From contig JAJEKV010000182.1 of NCBI GenBank assembly GCA_021234155.1, forward strand, positions 434,605 through 498,604: DNA of 64,000 bases, read 5' to 3'. Positions 22,333 to 33,056 of this stretch are shown here, one piece after another. The notes under the pieces are model-generated. The model was not told the origin of the DNA and did not search any database. It saw nothing but the letters and a program-made list of their open reading frames with translations. The DNA comes from Isoetes taiwanensis. Lineage: Eukaryota; Streptophyta; Lycopodiopsida; Isoetales; Isoetaceae. A program made the position numbers and the translations under genes. The first letter of the stretch is position 1. The number at the start of each line of letters is the position of its first letter.

Positions 22333-23574
22333 CTGCAAAAAAAGCAATATGCGTCGTCATAACCCGAACGAGACAAGCTAAAGTTAAATGTGAATAATCT
22401 TTAGACATCTCCCTCACAAAGCATTGATGTTCTCATTGCATTGTTGGACTGTATGGCCGAGAGTGGCCGTTTCTCTCGCCCATTTCTGTACTATTGAGTG
22501 GCAGCTTATCTGAGTCTTATCTACATAAATCTGTACCATTGCTCGTAGTAAACAGTGTGCAAGCATCACCATATCTGGGACTGTATGGAGATGCACTGGG
22601 CCCTCAGTTTTTGTTGTTTTCATCATAGATCATGGTTATTTAAAAGCAGGAATTTGTAAAAGCTGCTAGTAGATGTGGTTTCTTTTCTTACTAGAATTTC
22701 AATTTAAATCACATATTGGTTTCAATGGCCAGTTCTACCAAGTAAGAACAACCAATGTGCTAAACTATGTAATGACAGGAAAACGCAAGTGGTTCAAACC
22801 AGCAATTGAACTAAAATTTTCAGGAAATATTTTGAGTAGCTTCTGCTTGACAGGTTCGTACACACCCAATTAGTTAGTCAAGTTCAATTGCCTCCAGGCA
22901 TAGGATGTAAGGCCCCTCTGAACCCCTGATGGAATAGCACTCATAAGCACCAAAAATTCATGCAGATGTGGATGTTCTTAGCAGTCCTAACAAATGTTTG
23001 CTTTGTTTCATAAGATGCATAAAATATTATGATTCTTCATACAGTCATGCCTTTGATACAAAGTAAAATAGAGCAGAGCTTTTTATGGAAATTTATAACT
23101 TGTAAATAAACAAGAAAGCACTTACGGTAGAATTTCAGCAAGGTTTCCATTTAAACCAGAATAAAGACCCTTAAGAGATAATCCTTCCACCCAATTGAGC
23201 TGCCTGCAAAAACCTATATATGCGTAACACAATATCGTCTATAAGCGTAATAAGAAATCCTCAACCAAGTATCTTAAAAATAAAAGTTACAATAAGAAAG
23301 AACTAGATGGTTAGGCATTACCCACCAAACAAAATATGAAGAAAGTTAGCGGACAAGACTGCAGCAGGTTACGGCAGGCTGAGGGTCCACTACAGGACTC
23401 ATGCAATTTTTGAAGTGGGAAGCGACAAGACTTTCTTGAAAGGACACAAGCAACTAATTTTCAACATCATTCAGCTAAATCACACTAAGCCTAACCGAGA
23501 AAATAATTTCAAACAAACAAATTAAATAACGCCAAATGGATAGTTAACTGTTCCAAAAAGGAATTGTCAATTCT
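22333..23574. other. AT-rich non-coding stretch
   Basis: No coding, RNA or element feature recognised. Confidence 0.4.
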
Positions 23575-23860
23575 ATTGCATGCATACTCCTTGGGAAGCT
23601 TAGTCAACAGTTTAGAGGATCCCTAGTCAGAGGTATATTATTATACTGAGCATATGCACAGCCCTCAACATGACTTCTGATGCAATTACCTGGAATTGGG
23701 AAGCTGCCAAACTATAATACTCCATCTAGCCACTAGTTAAAAGGATGCCTATGTCTAGCCACTAGTTTAGAGGATGCCTATGCAGAGGTACCCTATTATA
23801 CAGAGTATAATCACAGACCCTATAATTCAAGAAAAGATAGGAGGCTTACAAAGCAATATG
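23575..23860. repeat. Dispersed repeat, copy 2
   Basis: Shares the GGGAAGCT, TTTAGAGGATGCC, TATGCAGAGGTA and AAGAAAAGATAGGAGGCT blocks with 14990-15375 in the same order. It is partly internally duplicated (GTCTAGCCACTAGTT twice near 23725-23775). Confidence 0.7.
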
Positions 23861-24330
23861 CAGAGTCATAACCTCAAAAACAAACCAAGAATTGATCTTG
23901 TGCCAGCACATATACGCTCTTTACCAGTTTGCAACATTATGTGCTGATAATAATTGATTAAGATAAACCTGGGAAGGAAATGGCAGGCTGAAGGAGCGAT
24001 GAGTAGCAACACATCAGCAGCAAGGTGTGTAGATCAAAATGTGGATTGACTACCATACCTTTGTGTTGACGGATGAAAAGCCATAGACTGTATAATTGCC
24101 ATATAAAGGCTAGCACCAGAGAGATTATCACTCAGGCCCTGTTCATCAGATAAAGCTTTTAATCATGTCAATCAGAGGTTTTCACTAAAGAATGCATTGC
24201 ACATGCCTTTGCAGCTAGAACTGATGCCACCACATCTAAACATCAACTTGATTACAGAGCAAACTCTGGCAAATAGACATGTTGGTCCATAACAAAGTGA
24301 GAACCCGAAATGCAAATGCCAGGACGTCAT

Positions 24331-24730
24331 TATTCTGTGATGCCAGGAACTATAATCTTGAATACGATCTTAATTAAAGCTGGGTAAAGCTACGATAGAT
24401 AGGAGCTAGAAAAACCCTGATTTACCTTTGTGGAGCATCTTCTGACCTAACCATAAGCGACGATCCATACCTTTGTGGAGCATCTTCTGATCTAACCTAG
24501 GCGACGGTCCAAAACGGCCATTGAATTTTGAAAGCAGTCCATTCTAGATCATGATCGAATCAAATTATTCTGTGATGCCGGGAACTATGATCTTGAATAT
24601 GATCTTTAAGGCTGAAATAGAGCTACGATAAATAGGAGCTAACGAAACCCTAATTTACCTTTGTGGAGCATCATAAGGCGTCGATCCATACCTTTGTGGA
24701 GCATCCAGAACGGCCATCGAATTTTGAAGG
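24331..24730. repeat. 235-bp-period tandem duplication with short internal repeats
   Basis: Two diverged units begin TATTCTGTGATGCC (24331 and 24566) and end near GGCCAT(T/C)GAATTTTGAA. The phrase ACCTTTGTGGAGCATC occurs four times inside. The second unit runs directly into an inverted repeat (24702-24755). Confidence 0.85.
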
Positions 24731-24755
24731 ACCGTCTGGTTAGACGTTCTGGATG
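24702..24755. repeat. Short inverted repeat
   Basis: CATCCAGAAC (24702-24711) and GTTCTGGATG (24746-24755) are perfect complements around a 34-base loop. Confidence 0.7.
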
Positions 24756-24817
24756 GCCGTTCAAAATTTTAATTTTGAAAGATCCTTTTAAATTAAAAAA
24801 TAAGAATTCTTATTTCT

Positions 24818-24857
24818 GACGCGATAAGGGTTTAAGGGTTTAAGGGTTTATCGCGTC
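24818..24857. promoter_or_regulatory. Telobox-like repeats inside a perfect 10-bp palindrome
   Basis: GACGCGATAA (24818-24827) and TTATCGCGTC (24848-24857) are perfect inverted arms around three GGGTTTAA-type units. This is close to the plant telobox, AAACCCTAA on the other strand, but with an extra A. An 18-bp palindrome (AAATAAGAATTCTTATTT, 24798-24815) lies immediately to the left. Teloboxes are common near plant promoters. No gene start is established here. Confidence 0.5.
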
Positions 24858-25489
24858 ATGTTTAACTTCTTTTGGCAACCATTGATCTGGCGAATATTCT
24901 GCCTTTTATGCCAAATCAACAGCCCCTAGAATTTTAACTAAAAATCTGAATGCAAGAAGCAATGGTGCAAAACGGACCAGTATGCATGGAAGCTCAAAGA
25001 ACAAAAAAAGGCTATCCCAATGGTACAACTTGTGGCAACGCTGCAGGAAAATAACTCAGGCCAGCTATAAGCACGTTCCTTTGCAAGGCAAATCGTCTGC
25101 AAAGGAAAACAGATCAGAGCGGAATCATAGCAAGATCCGTCATAACAAGCAAGCTAGATGATCTGCCCAATCGCAGATGTTCAAACTGGTTTGTCTGTCC
25201 GCCGCCATAACAGGGCAGCACCTGTTCTGCCATAGCTTCTTCAATGGCCTGTTCTGCTATAGCGGCCACCTGGTTCAATGCCATGAAATTTCTTTACCTT
25301 CCATTAGCCTCTGTTGATTTTATCCTAGCTTCAGCCAATACCTGCCAGTAAATCTAGATGGAGATGCAGATGCCCAGATGTAGATGCAAACGCCATGATC
25401 TGGATTTAGATGCAAACCTAAATGGAGATTGAAGGTTTCATGCCATACTACCTAATCTGGATTGAGATGCAAACCTAGATGGAGATTGA

Positions 25490-25640
25490 AGGTCCAAGAA
25501 GAAAGAAAGCGAATATGGGATTTGAACCCACAAGCAAGCAAAGCTTGCTTCACCAAAGGCAAACGCAATCCACCCCTGCTCGCATCCGGGTCCGTCGTCC
25601 TGCATCAGAAGCTCTGGCCGACAAGAACGACATGCCAGGA
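25490..25640 (-). mobile_element. tRNA-like pol III unit, possible SINE head
   Basis: On the minus strand a B-box-like GGTTCAAATCC (25528-25518) follows an A-box-like TTGCCTTTGGTGAAGC (about 25562-25547) at tRNA-like spacing. The spacer AAGCTTTGCTTGCTTG replaces a normal anticodon arm, so this is not a functional tRNA. Plant SINEs often keep this pair of boxes. No tail or target-site duplication was defined, so the ends are approximate. Confidence 0.35.
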
Positions 25641-26128
25641 TGAGGGAGAAAATTCGTGGCATGCGCTCCAAAACCTGTCTCGTGGGTTTCCAAAAGCATA
25701 CCGTTGTAAAAAACACAAAGAAACCCACAAATAACCACCCCAAATTAGAAACATTTTCTTTAAGCCAATTAAGCTCCTCAAATGAGGCAAAACATTTATA
25801 CAATACAATGCCAAAATCTCAGCCCTAACCATTACCAAAATATCCTCCTACAATACGAAATGAATTGGGCAAACTATATGTTCACTCATTGTTTTTTAAG
25901 GTTCATTAGATTTTAGCATATTCCTACAAGTATGCCAGATCTCGGGTCCACAAATATACACCTCACACCCCCATATACTTGAGCGCTTCCCTGCGTATGT
26001 ATATATACGCTGAAAGTCCATATTAATGCACGAAACAGGAATAACTTGATTGGATGATATTCTAGATATGCTAGATTTTTTTAGTATCCTTTGCTTATAA
26101 TTTAGCTGAAGCAGCATAGGCTGCTTAT

Positions 26129-26446
26129 GTGCTAGTTAGGCGCAGACTCATTGCCTCCATTCGCACAGGGGCACATCATCTTCGAATTGAGACGGGCAGA
26201 TGGATTGGTGAGCCACGCCAGGACAGGCTCTGTCAATGCTGCCAAATGGGAGTCATTGAGGATGAATCTCATACCCTTCAAAGTTGCCCAGCATATGATC
26301 AAATTCGGACGCGCTATGTTGAGTTGGTCAGGCCTGGCCAACCGTTACATGTGACATTGAGCACAGCATCCGTACGGGTGCTAGGATCATACCTTCAGGA
26401 GGTTATGGACATGCAAGATCAGCTATGTCCTCGGGCACACACTTGA
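26129..26446 (+). CDS. C-terminal fragment of LINE E3 ORF2 (zinc knuckle), open
   Basis: The frame is open for 105 codons to TGA. The finger reads CQCC ... DESHTLQSCP, matching the Cys-x2-Cys...His-x4-Cys layout in E1. RIETGRW precedes it, as in E1. The first Met overlaps the target-site duplication, so it is not a genuine start. This is the remaining end of the RT polyprotein and has no function on its own. Confidence 0.75.
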   Translation: MLVRRRLIASIRTGAHHLRIETGRWIGEPRQDRLCQCCQMGVIEDESHTLQSCPAYDQIRTRYVELVRPGQPLHVTLSTASVRVLGSYLQEVMDMQDQLCPRAHT

Positions 26447-26658
26447 CATGTATATATACATTGATGTATACTTATGCAGCTTTGACAAAGATTCTTATTA
26501 TCGCCCGCGTTTTTCCCTCGAAAACCCTTCTGGTGGGGTTTTTAACCCTGACAAGAATAAGTTTGTTTGCCCTTATGGGTCCCATAGGCCGATTGGCCTC
26601 AGTGGACGATAAAAAATCATTCTCATTCTCATTTCTATTTCAAATTAATAGTTCATTT
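26131..26658 (+). mobile_element. LINE E3, 5'-truncated copy with 11-bp target-site duplication
   Basis: GCTGCTTATGT occurs immediately before (26120-26130) and after (26659-26669) the element. In between lie the ORF2 C-terminus with its zinc knuckle, a 3' UTR with the same stem-loop layout as E1 and E2, and a tail of degraded ATTCTC units (about 26620-26640). It is the same family as E1 and E2 but more diverged at the 3' end. Confidence 0.85.
26491..26561 (+). other. LINE E3 3'-UTR stem-loop
   Basis: The inner arms AAAACCC (26521-26527) and GGGTTTT (26536-26542) match E2. The outer arm can pair as ATTCTT (26491-26496) with AAGAAT (26553-26558), or as CTTATT with AATAAG one step out. Both are shorter than in E1 and E2 but lie in the same place. 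Confidence 0.55.
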
Positions 26659-26669
26659 GCTGCTTATGT

Positions 26670-27049
26670 ATGGTACTTAGAGTAGCTAGGTCTTGAGGCT
26701 TTCACTTATAAACCTGAACATGGCTGGATAAAAGCATGATAGGGTATACATAAAAATCATCTAACAGGTACCTTTCTGTGTACTTCTGTGGAAGTACACA
26801 AATGTATATTAAAGTACCTAAGTTACATCCTTATCCAAAACTAGTTGTACGAAGTTTAAGAATGACAAGTAGACAATGTTCTAAGGTACTTTTTAGCACC
26901 AACAAGATGTCAAAAGTTGAGCTACATATCATCTTTGAGTATCCAGAGGTACTTCTAGTAATGTCCCGATCCATGTATACCTTAGCTTGCTTTCACTCGG
27001 CTGATCCTAATTGTTGATTCTAGAACTCTAGAATGCTTTAATGGACTAT
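26670..27049. other. Spacer with a short hairpin
   Basis: TGTGTACTTC (26777-26786) and GAAGTACACA (26791-26800) form a perfect 10-bp stem around TGTG, flanked by GGTACC and AAAGTACC. Otherwise non-coding. The 5' border of the following LINE lies somewhere to the right. Confidence 0.5.
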
Positions 27050-27299
27050 GATATAGTTAAATACATATTAGAAAATGGCTTGCAAGCCTGGGCAGAATAC
27101 AATAAATGGTAGTTGTTGCATTAACTAGAGACCATTTGGCCCTATTGCTAGCTAATGTAGAGGGATTACAATGTGATTTTCGGATGCATCTAACTCTTAG
27201 AAATACGTGGCAGCCTATTATTTTGAGTCCATGCAAATCTCTGTTATCTTTCATTGTGAACTAAAGATGAATGGCGAGGCTTCCTGTAGTTGAGATTGA

Positions 27300-28085
27300 T
27301 CACGACGTGCATTTACAGTGTATTCAGAATCTTGTCTCTCATGCTGTTGTGTGTCACTTTACTGATCAGTTTGTCGATCTTAGAAGGATGGCTTTTGGTT
27401 AAAGCAGCATCTACAGAGATTGGTTTACCCCAGCATGAGTCCCTGAAGGTCGTTGACAAGCAAGATAATTATTTCTTGATCATGTTTGGGTCTCCCATAG
27501 CGGTTGATAAGTTGGTGGAGCGAGGAGTAGATCCTTTATGGGGGCACTATCTTTTGTATTAAGTATACACTCCTGGCTTGTTACTTAATGGTCCTGAGCT
27601 TGCAAACATGTTTTCTGATGCTGAGGCATTCTCTAGTTTTCGCGTTAGAAGAACACCTCCCTTTGCTCTTGCAGCATCTGCAGCCCATGGCCAAGTCTCT
27701 CCATCTTCCTCTGATCCCTCTCCAATCTTGGCAGTTTCGGGTTCTAACTAGCCTGCTCATGCTCCTGTGTCCATTCCTGCTCTTCTTCCTCCCTCTCCTC
27801 CCTCCTCCTCTGCCCCCCCAAGCTGCTCTTTCTAATGAGCAATTTAAGAGGCTTGCAGTCATTGCTCGCGAACAGCAATTGGAAGCATCTTGTGGTAAGT
27901 GGTCCATCCCTCATATGAAAAGAGTTGCTCGTCGGAGAAATACTATTGCACCACAATCTCTTTCTGTTGAATGTACTATTCCAGCTGAACCAGTAGTGAC
28001 TACCATTGTTACAACCCTTCTTGCATCATAGGTGGAAGCATCATGTGCTGATAGTGACTCCATGGATTTGGAACACTGGCCACCA
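27300..28085 (+). pseudogene. L1-type LINE ORF1 remnant (DUF4283-like)
   Basis: The block around 27330-27560 (WLLVKAASTEIGLPQHESLK, then NYFLIMFGSPIAVDKLVERG) looks like the DUF4283 nucleic-acid-binding domain that opens many plant LINE gag-like proteins. A Pro/Ser-rich stretch near 27650-27830 follows and carries a frameshift. A basic tail at 27835-28030 (QFKRLAVIAREQQLE ... MKRVARRRN) ends at a stop just before the endonuclease ORF. The assignment is by eye. Confidence 0.45.
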
Positions 28086-28099
28086 GACCCCGCTGCATT

Positions 28100-28860
28100 A
28101 TGAAGCTGGTTTCCTGGAATGTTTGGGGTGTTGCTTCTTCCCCAACCAAGAGGAGCAGACTTTCCATGGCTCTTACTAGGTTGAATTCAAATTTCTTTTG
28201 TCTACAAGAGCACAAGTGCAAAAGGGAGGATGTGCAAAAGGTAGCTTCTATGGTAGGTGGGCAATATAACGTCTTGGTGGCTGCAGCAGACTCGGCAAAA
28301 GTGGGGGTCCTTACAGCATGGAGACATGATATAGCAGTCACATTCACTCATGCTGACAAATTTGGCCGCTGGATCATTATCAAGTGGTTTGATAAGGGAC
28401 AAGAGTGGGGACTAGTGAATGTGTATGCGCACAATAGACCTCGTCAGAGAGGTGCACTCTGGACTGCTTTGAGATCCAAACTAGTTCGACTGAGGGCTCA
28501 TGTTGCATGGATGTTGGTGGGTGACTTCAATATGGTGGAGTTAGAAGTTGATCGGTGCGGCAGAGGATCAAAAATCATCTAAGGCTTTGAATGTGAACAG
28601 TGGCAGCACTTGATGCATGACTGTAGTTTGGCAGAAATGGATGGCGATGGAATCTTCACTTGGTGCAATGGCTGGCTTGGAGCTGGTAGAGCATATGCAC
28701 TTCATGACATGGGATATTATAATGCATTGGCATCTACATATTTGCATAATTTCTCTCGTTAATACATGCTTGACAGCTCTATTTCAAATCGCAATTCGTA
28801 GTATTCCTTCATCTCAGGATGGGGCGCATAGCAGGACCAAGATTTATTTCAAATTAAACA
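28100..28860 (+). pseudogene. L1-type LINE endonuclease domain
   Basis: 28100-28579 is open for 160 codons. It starts MKLVSWNVWGV, carries FFCLQEHK, and reaches WMLVGDFNMVE, all matching the APE family. After a stop at 28580 the same frame continues with a typical second half (DGDGIFTWCNGWLGAGR, then ALHDMGYYNALAS) before decaying. Confidence 0.75.
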
Positions 28861-28919
28861 CTTCATACTTGAAGGATGAGGAGTTTAAGAATGGATGCAA
28901 GTAAGCCTGATCCTCTGCA

Positions 28920-30500
28920 TTTGTGAGAAGGAAAGGAATGACGGGGATTGTTGATGCCGTGAGGTCCTTTGCTAAGAATTGGGGTCGTCAGCGAGTTGCT
29001 GCTAATCGAGGGATTTTGATTGCTCTGTACCAACAATTAGTGGCTTGCAGGTCTGTTGTACCATCAGATGTCTACGAGGAGAAGCAAATTCTGGCCAGCA
29101 TTAGACATATGGAAGCTGAACAAGTTCATCATGCTCGAGTTAAAGCGGACCTGCAATGGTTCAAAGAGGGGGATCGCTGCACATGCTTCTTTTTTAGAGC
29201 TGCAAAAATTCGGAGACAAGCTTCTACGATGTGTCTCTCTAAGTTCAAGATGGGCCTCTCGTCTCTGATCATGAGCAACTTAAGTTCTATCTGCATGGCC
29301 ACTTTTCTTCTTTTTTTTGCTTCTTGTCGCCTTCCCTTCTAATCATATTTTCAGGAGTCATTACTTGCAAAGATACATCCTATTATATCTGAGGAGCAAA
29401 GAGCTACTCTAGAAGCAGAGATTGCGGTGAATGATTTAGCAGATGCTACCTTCCTTTTAAAGAAAGGAAAGTGTCCTAGAATTGATGGTATTCCTATGGA
29501 GTTCTTTCATGAGTTATGGAATTGCATTGGCGATGATGTGTACGACGCATTTCAGGATTTTAAGAGGCAAAGGCGTCTAGACAGAGTTCTTAACTCGGGC
29601 TGTATTTCTCTCATTCCCAAATGTAAGGAGCCTTCATCAATTTCAGACTGGCGCCCTATCCTTGCTATTTTCTGTGTACAAGATCTTTTCCAAAGCTTAT
29701 GCATCAAAGCTTTGGGATATTCTTGTTGATTCCATATCCTCTACACAGTCAGGATTTCTGCCACAACGATGTATATTAAACAATGTAGCTACTGCATATA
29801 AAGGTATTCATTAGGCTCGACTTCAGGGCCATGAAATTGTATATTTGAAGCTGGACTTTGCAAAAGCATACGACAGTATTGACTGGGCCTTCTTAGAGAA
29901 ATGTCTCTTACGCTTTCGTTTTGGTACACAGTTCACAGCTAATGTCATGAGGCTTCATTATTCTATTCGCTCTTCTATTATCTTCTAAGGGAAACCCTCA
30001 GTATTCTTTCAGGTAGGTCGTGGCATCCGTCAGGGCTGCCCATTAGCTCCATTATTATTTACAGTTGTGGCAGAGGTCCTTGCCCAGGTCTTATCTCTTG
30101 CCGCTCAAGAGGGAATCTTACATGGACTTCCTATGAACAATGGGTCGCAGGAGATCTATAATCAATAGGCTGATGACACTTTCCTCCTTTTTTTGAGGGC
30201 AGATGAGAAAAATTTGCAGAATGCCATTTCCTTGTTGGATTATTTTTTCCTAGCATCTGGTATTTTTGTGGGTTGGTAGAAGTGCACAGCACTATGGGCA
30301 TTACTCTCTAGTTCCACCATGCATACCTGCCTATCCATAGAAGATCCTTCCCCTTGGTAAAGCAACCAAACTTCTTGGTATCCCTGTAGGTGTTCATACC
30401 TCATCAGGAGATACTTGGGAGGCAATGATTAAGGGCTTGAAAAAGCACCTTTCTGGTGATCCACAGCTAAGCTTTCCATGGCGGGGCAAATCGTTGTGGC
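28920..30500 (+). pseudogene. L1-type LINE reverse transcriptase
   Basis: The pieces, in order, are an N-terminal helix region (HARVKADLQWFKEGDRCTCF near 29130), KGKCPRIDGIPMEFFHELW (about 29465), ISLIPKCKEPSSISDWRPI (about 29610), IVYLKLDFAKAYDSIDWAFL (about 29840, first catalytic Asp), GIRQGCPLAPLLFTVVAEVL (about 30025), and a YADD box in which a stop codon replaces the Tyr (TAG-A-D-D at about 30166). The copy cannot make a functional RT. Confidence 0.75.
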
Positions 30501-31319
30501 TAAGTCAGTTTAAGTAGCATCCATGTGTATATGGCTCCGTTCATGTTGGCTCCACAGTCAAAACTACAACTTATCGTCAGGGTTGTCAGGAACTTCATTT
30601 GGGGGGGAACAAAGGAAGGTGCTATTGTCAAAGTCAGTTGGGAAAAGTGCATGTTGCCAAAGCATTTTGGTGGCCTTCGGATGATTAATTTTCTTTTGCA
30701 GAGCAAGGTGATGATTTCTCTTGTTTATTTGGAGAATTTTGAATAATCTGGATGAGTCCCAGGGTTCCCATCTTGTTTATCAGTCTTTGCAAATGTGTAT
30801 TTCTTTTGGATCCCCATCTATTAGACCATTTTTTTCCCTGGGCTCTGTTTTATCCATTGAGTGCATACCCAAATGCGTCTCCATTTCTTAGAGGATTGCT
30901 AGTTGCGTGGGAGACTGTACAATCTCTGTTTCATTTTCACCATCTTGTGTACACTAGCACTACTGCAACTTGTTGGTGGATTCCATTGGACAGTGGTCAT
31001 CTGGTATCTTCAGTTCACCCATTGACACAGCATCGATGGAGATCAGCAGGTGTGTATGTGATATCTGATTGGTATAATAATCAAAGGCAGTTGCTGACAT
31101 GGGAAGAGTTTAGCGCTAAGTTCCTCCTTTTAAGGTGGGATCGGGCCTTCAATAGCACAAATGGATGACCCTCGGCCTTGGGTAATTCATGAGCGTGTCA
31201 AAGCAGATAAGTTGGTGCATTCCATGTACAAGGTCTTGCTTACTACGGACGTCTTGCTTCCTTCATCCCAATGGGCTTTGGTCATTCCTAGGGACCGGCA
31301 GAAAACATTATAGAATTGG

Positions 31320-31545
31320 GTATGGGATAAATTACTCTATCCCAAAGTATCTGTTTTATGGTGGCAAGTCATTCATCGTTGTCTGTGCGTTAATATTCTG
31401 GTGTACAGATTTCGTCCAGAGGTATCTGCACTTTGTCCCTTATGTGCACAGAGGGATGAGACAATTGAGCATTGCTTTTTCCTGTGTAGACATGTCAGAC
31501 ATGCTTGGTTGTGGCTTCAAGGCCTCTTTTGTTGCAATTTGAATA
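31320..31545 (+). pseudogene. zf-RVT domain of the L1-type LINE
   Basis: The block RFRPEVSALCPLCAQRDETI followed by EHCFFLCRHVRHAW is a standard zf-RVT finger (Cys-x2-Cys...His-x4-Cys). It is open for about 60 codons (31401-31583) and marks the end of ORF2. Confidence 0.75.
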
Positions 31546-31955
31546 GTCAACAGGTGTTATTAGCAGTCTATCGAAGTGGTTAGAAAAATTTGGCAAAAAG
31601 GGCATTTCATTTGGCTTCTGCATGGATCATTTGGTCCATTTGGAAAAGAAGGAATCTTCTCATATTCAAAGGTCTTGCTTGTTCAGGTGCACAGGTCCTT
31701 CTTGATACCCAACAACGAATTGTCAAAGCATTCAGGTGCTCATCAATTGCTAATGAGGTGAAGAGCCGTATTTGGGAGCACTATCTTCAGATTCACACTT
31801 ACTCATGAGGTTTTGCTTGCTCCTCATATTGTTTAGATGTTGTATTTGAGTGGGGTGGATTTGCTCTGGTGGACATTCTCTCCACTGAGCTTTTAGTCCC
31901 CATTGTACTTTGTAACTTTCTCTGGATAATAAAGGCTCAAGTCCTTCATAAAAGG

Positions 31956-32452
31956 GGATAGTATTTGATTCCAATATTCATCGGTGAATTATTGATTTTT
32001 TCTTACAGGGGTTATTCTATCAAATGTTCAAATGTTGCAGGTGCATTGAATGGAAAGGGGCTTACTAAGAGGGCATGTACCTTTGTGCATTTACCCCTGT
32101 GTACTTTGCTATTGTTTGCTTCAACATCCTTCTGTTGCATGTTGCAGGCTACTTGTTCAATAGGTACATCAAAACGCCTGAAATTATGAAGACTTAAAAA
32201 TTATGACTAACCTATGGGTTTTGTGTATTTTAGAACATGAAAAGATTTTTGAAAAACAAGCATATCGCAACACAAAAATGAAGTTGTTACTGAGCACCTT
32301 GCCACATTATTCTTGTTGGCATTGTAAAGATTGTTACATGTAACTATGACTTATGACTGCATTTAAATAAGGGAGTTCTTGTTTTACTTATGCTCTTATT
32401 TCTTCACAATTTGTAGCCTAAATCCATGTTGAATTTAAGCGTCATCTCACTA
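31956..32452. other. Non-coding spacer
   Basis: Nothing recognised. A short open frame at 31965-32189 has no domain evidence. Confidence 0.4.
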
Positions 32453-32882
32453 TGAATTTAAGTGTGAATCTATCTTTATATTGCTAGAACTTGTAGATCT
32501 ACAAAACAAATGCGTAGATCTTATTATTTACTGGAAGTTTGAGATACTTGGCTCTTCTGATGATTATGTTATCTCCTGTTGCATAGCAGAGCTTTGCATG
32601 ATGCTTATGTTTCTTAACTAAGATCTTGCTAGAGGTTATGAGGCTTATGAATGAGTAACCCATATATTAGAATCGTTCAATAGAATGAGAATGAGAGAAT
32701 AGATAAATGTTGTATGGGCATTGTGCTAGGCAATAGGAAACGTGAGAATTTTCAAGTATTGATGCAGATTCTTTCTACTAGAATGCAGTATGAAAGTCTT
32801 TCGTGCAGTTGACATAAGGATATGAGCCGAAAATAATAGGACATTAAAGTCATTATTGTGAAGCTGAACATAACAAGGGCCT
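32453..32882 (+). repeat. 430-bp direct repeat, copy 1
   Basis: Starts TGAATTTAAGTGTGAATCTA and ends ...AACAAGGGCC. It matches 47826-48244 in the same orientation with few differences. It is not an obvious LTR because it lacks a terminal CA, PBS or PPT. Confidence 0.9.
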
Positions 32883-33013
32883 TGAATATACTAGTGCTCT
32901 ACCATGGACCAATGCTTCTACCTAGTTTGGTAACTTGAAATTTATCATGATATTCTCATAATAAAAAGTGGAATGTAGATAGTGCTAATATGGCCATTGG
33001 ACAGATCTACAAT

Positions 33014-33056
<43 letters not shown>

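Larger units (their letters stand above)
27050..31955 (+). mobile_element. L1-type LINE, decayed
   Basis: The order is an ORF1 remnant (about 27300-28085), AP-endonuclease (28100-28860), RT (about 28920-30500), and a zf-RVT-containing C-terminus (31320-31545). A short 3' UTR follows, with AATAAAGG at about 31928 and an A-rich end at about 31950. It belongs to a different family from E1-E3: the endonuclease opens with MKLVSWNVWGV, and the finger is of zf-RVT type. Stops and frameshifts are frequent. The 5' end is an estimate and no target-site duplication was found. Confidence 0.8.

Noticed and set aside
24818-24857. True interstitial telomere repeat
   Set aside because: The unit is GGGTTTAA rather than the plant GGGTTTA, and there are only three units.
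25490-25640. A functional tRNA gene
   Set aside because: There is no plausible anticodon stem or acceptor stem. Only the A and B boxes are visible.
27588-27834. Leu/Pro-rich plus-strand frame as a separate membrane protein
   Set aside because: It is an alternative frame of the Pro/Ser-rich linker of the L1-type ORF1. Only the part after about 27835 matches the element's real frame.
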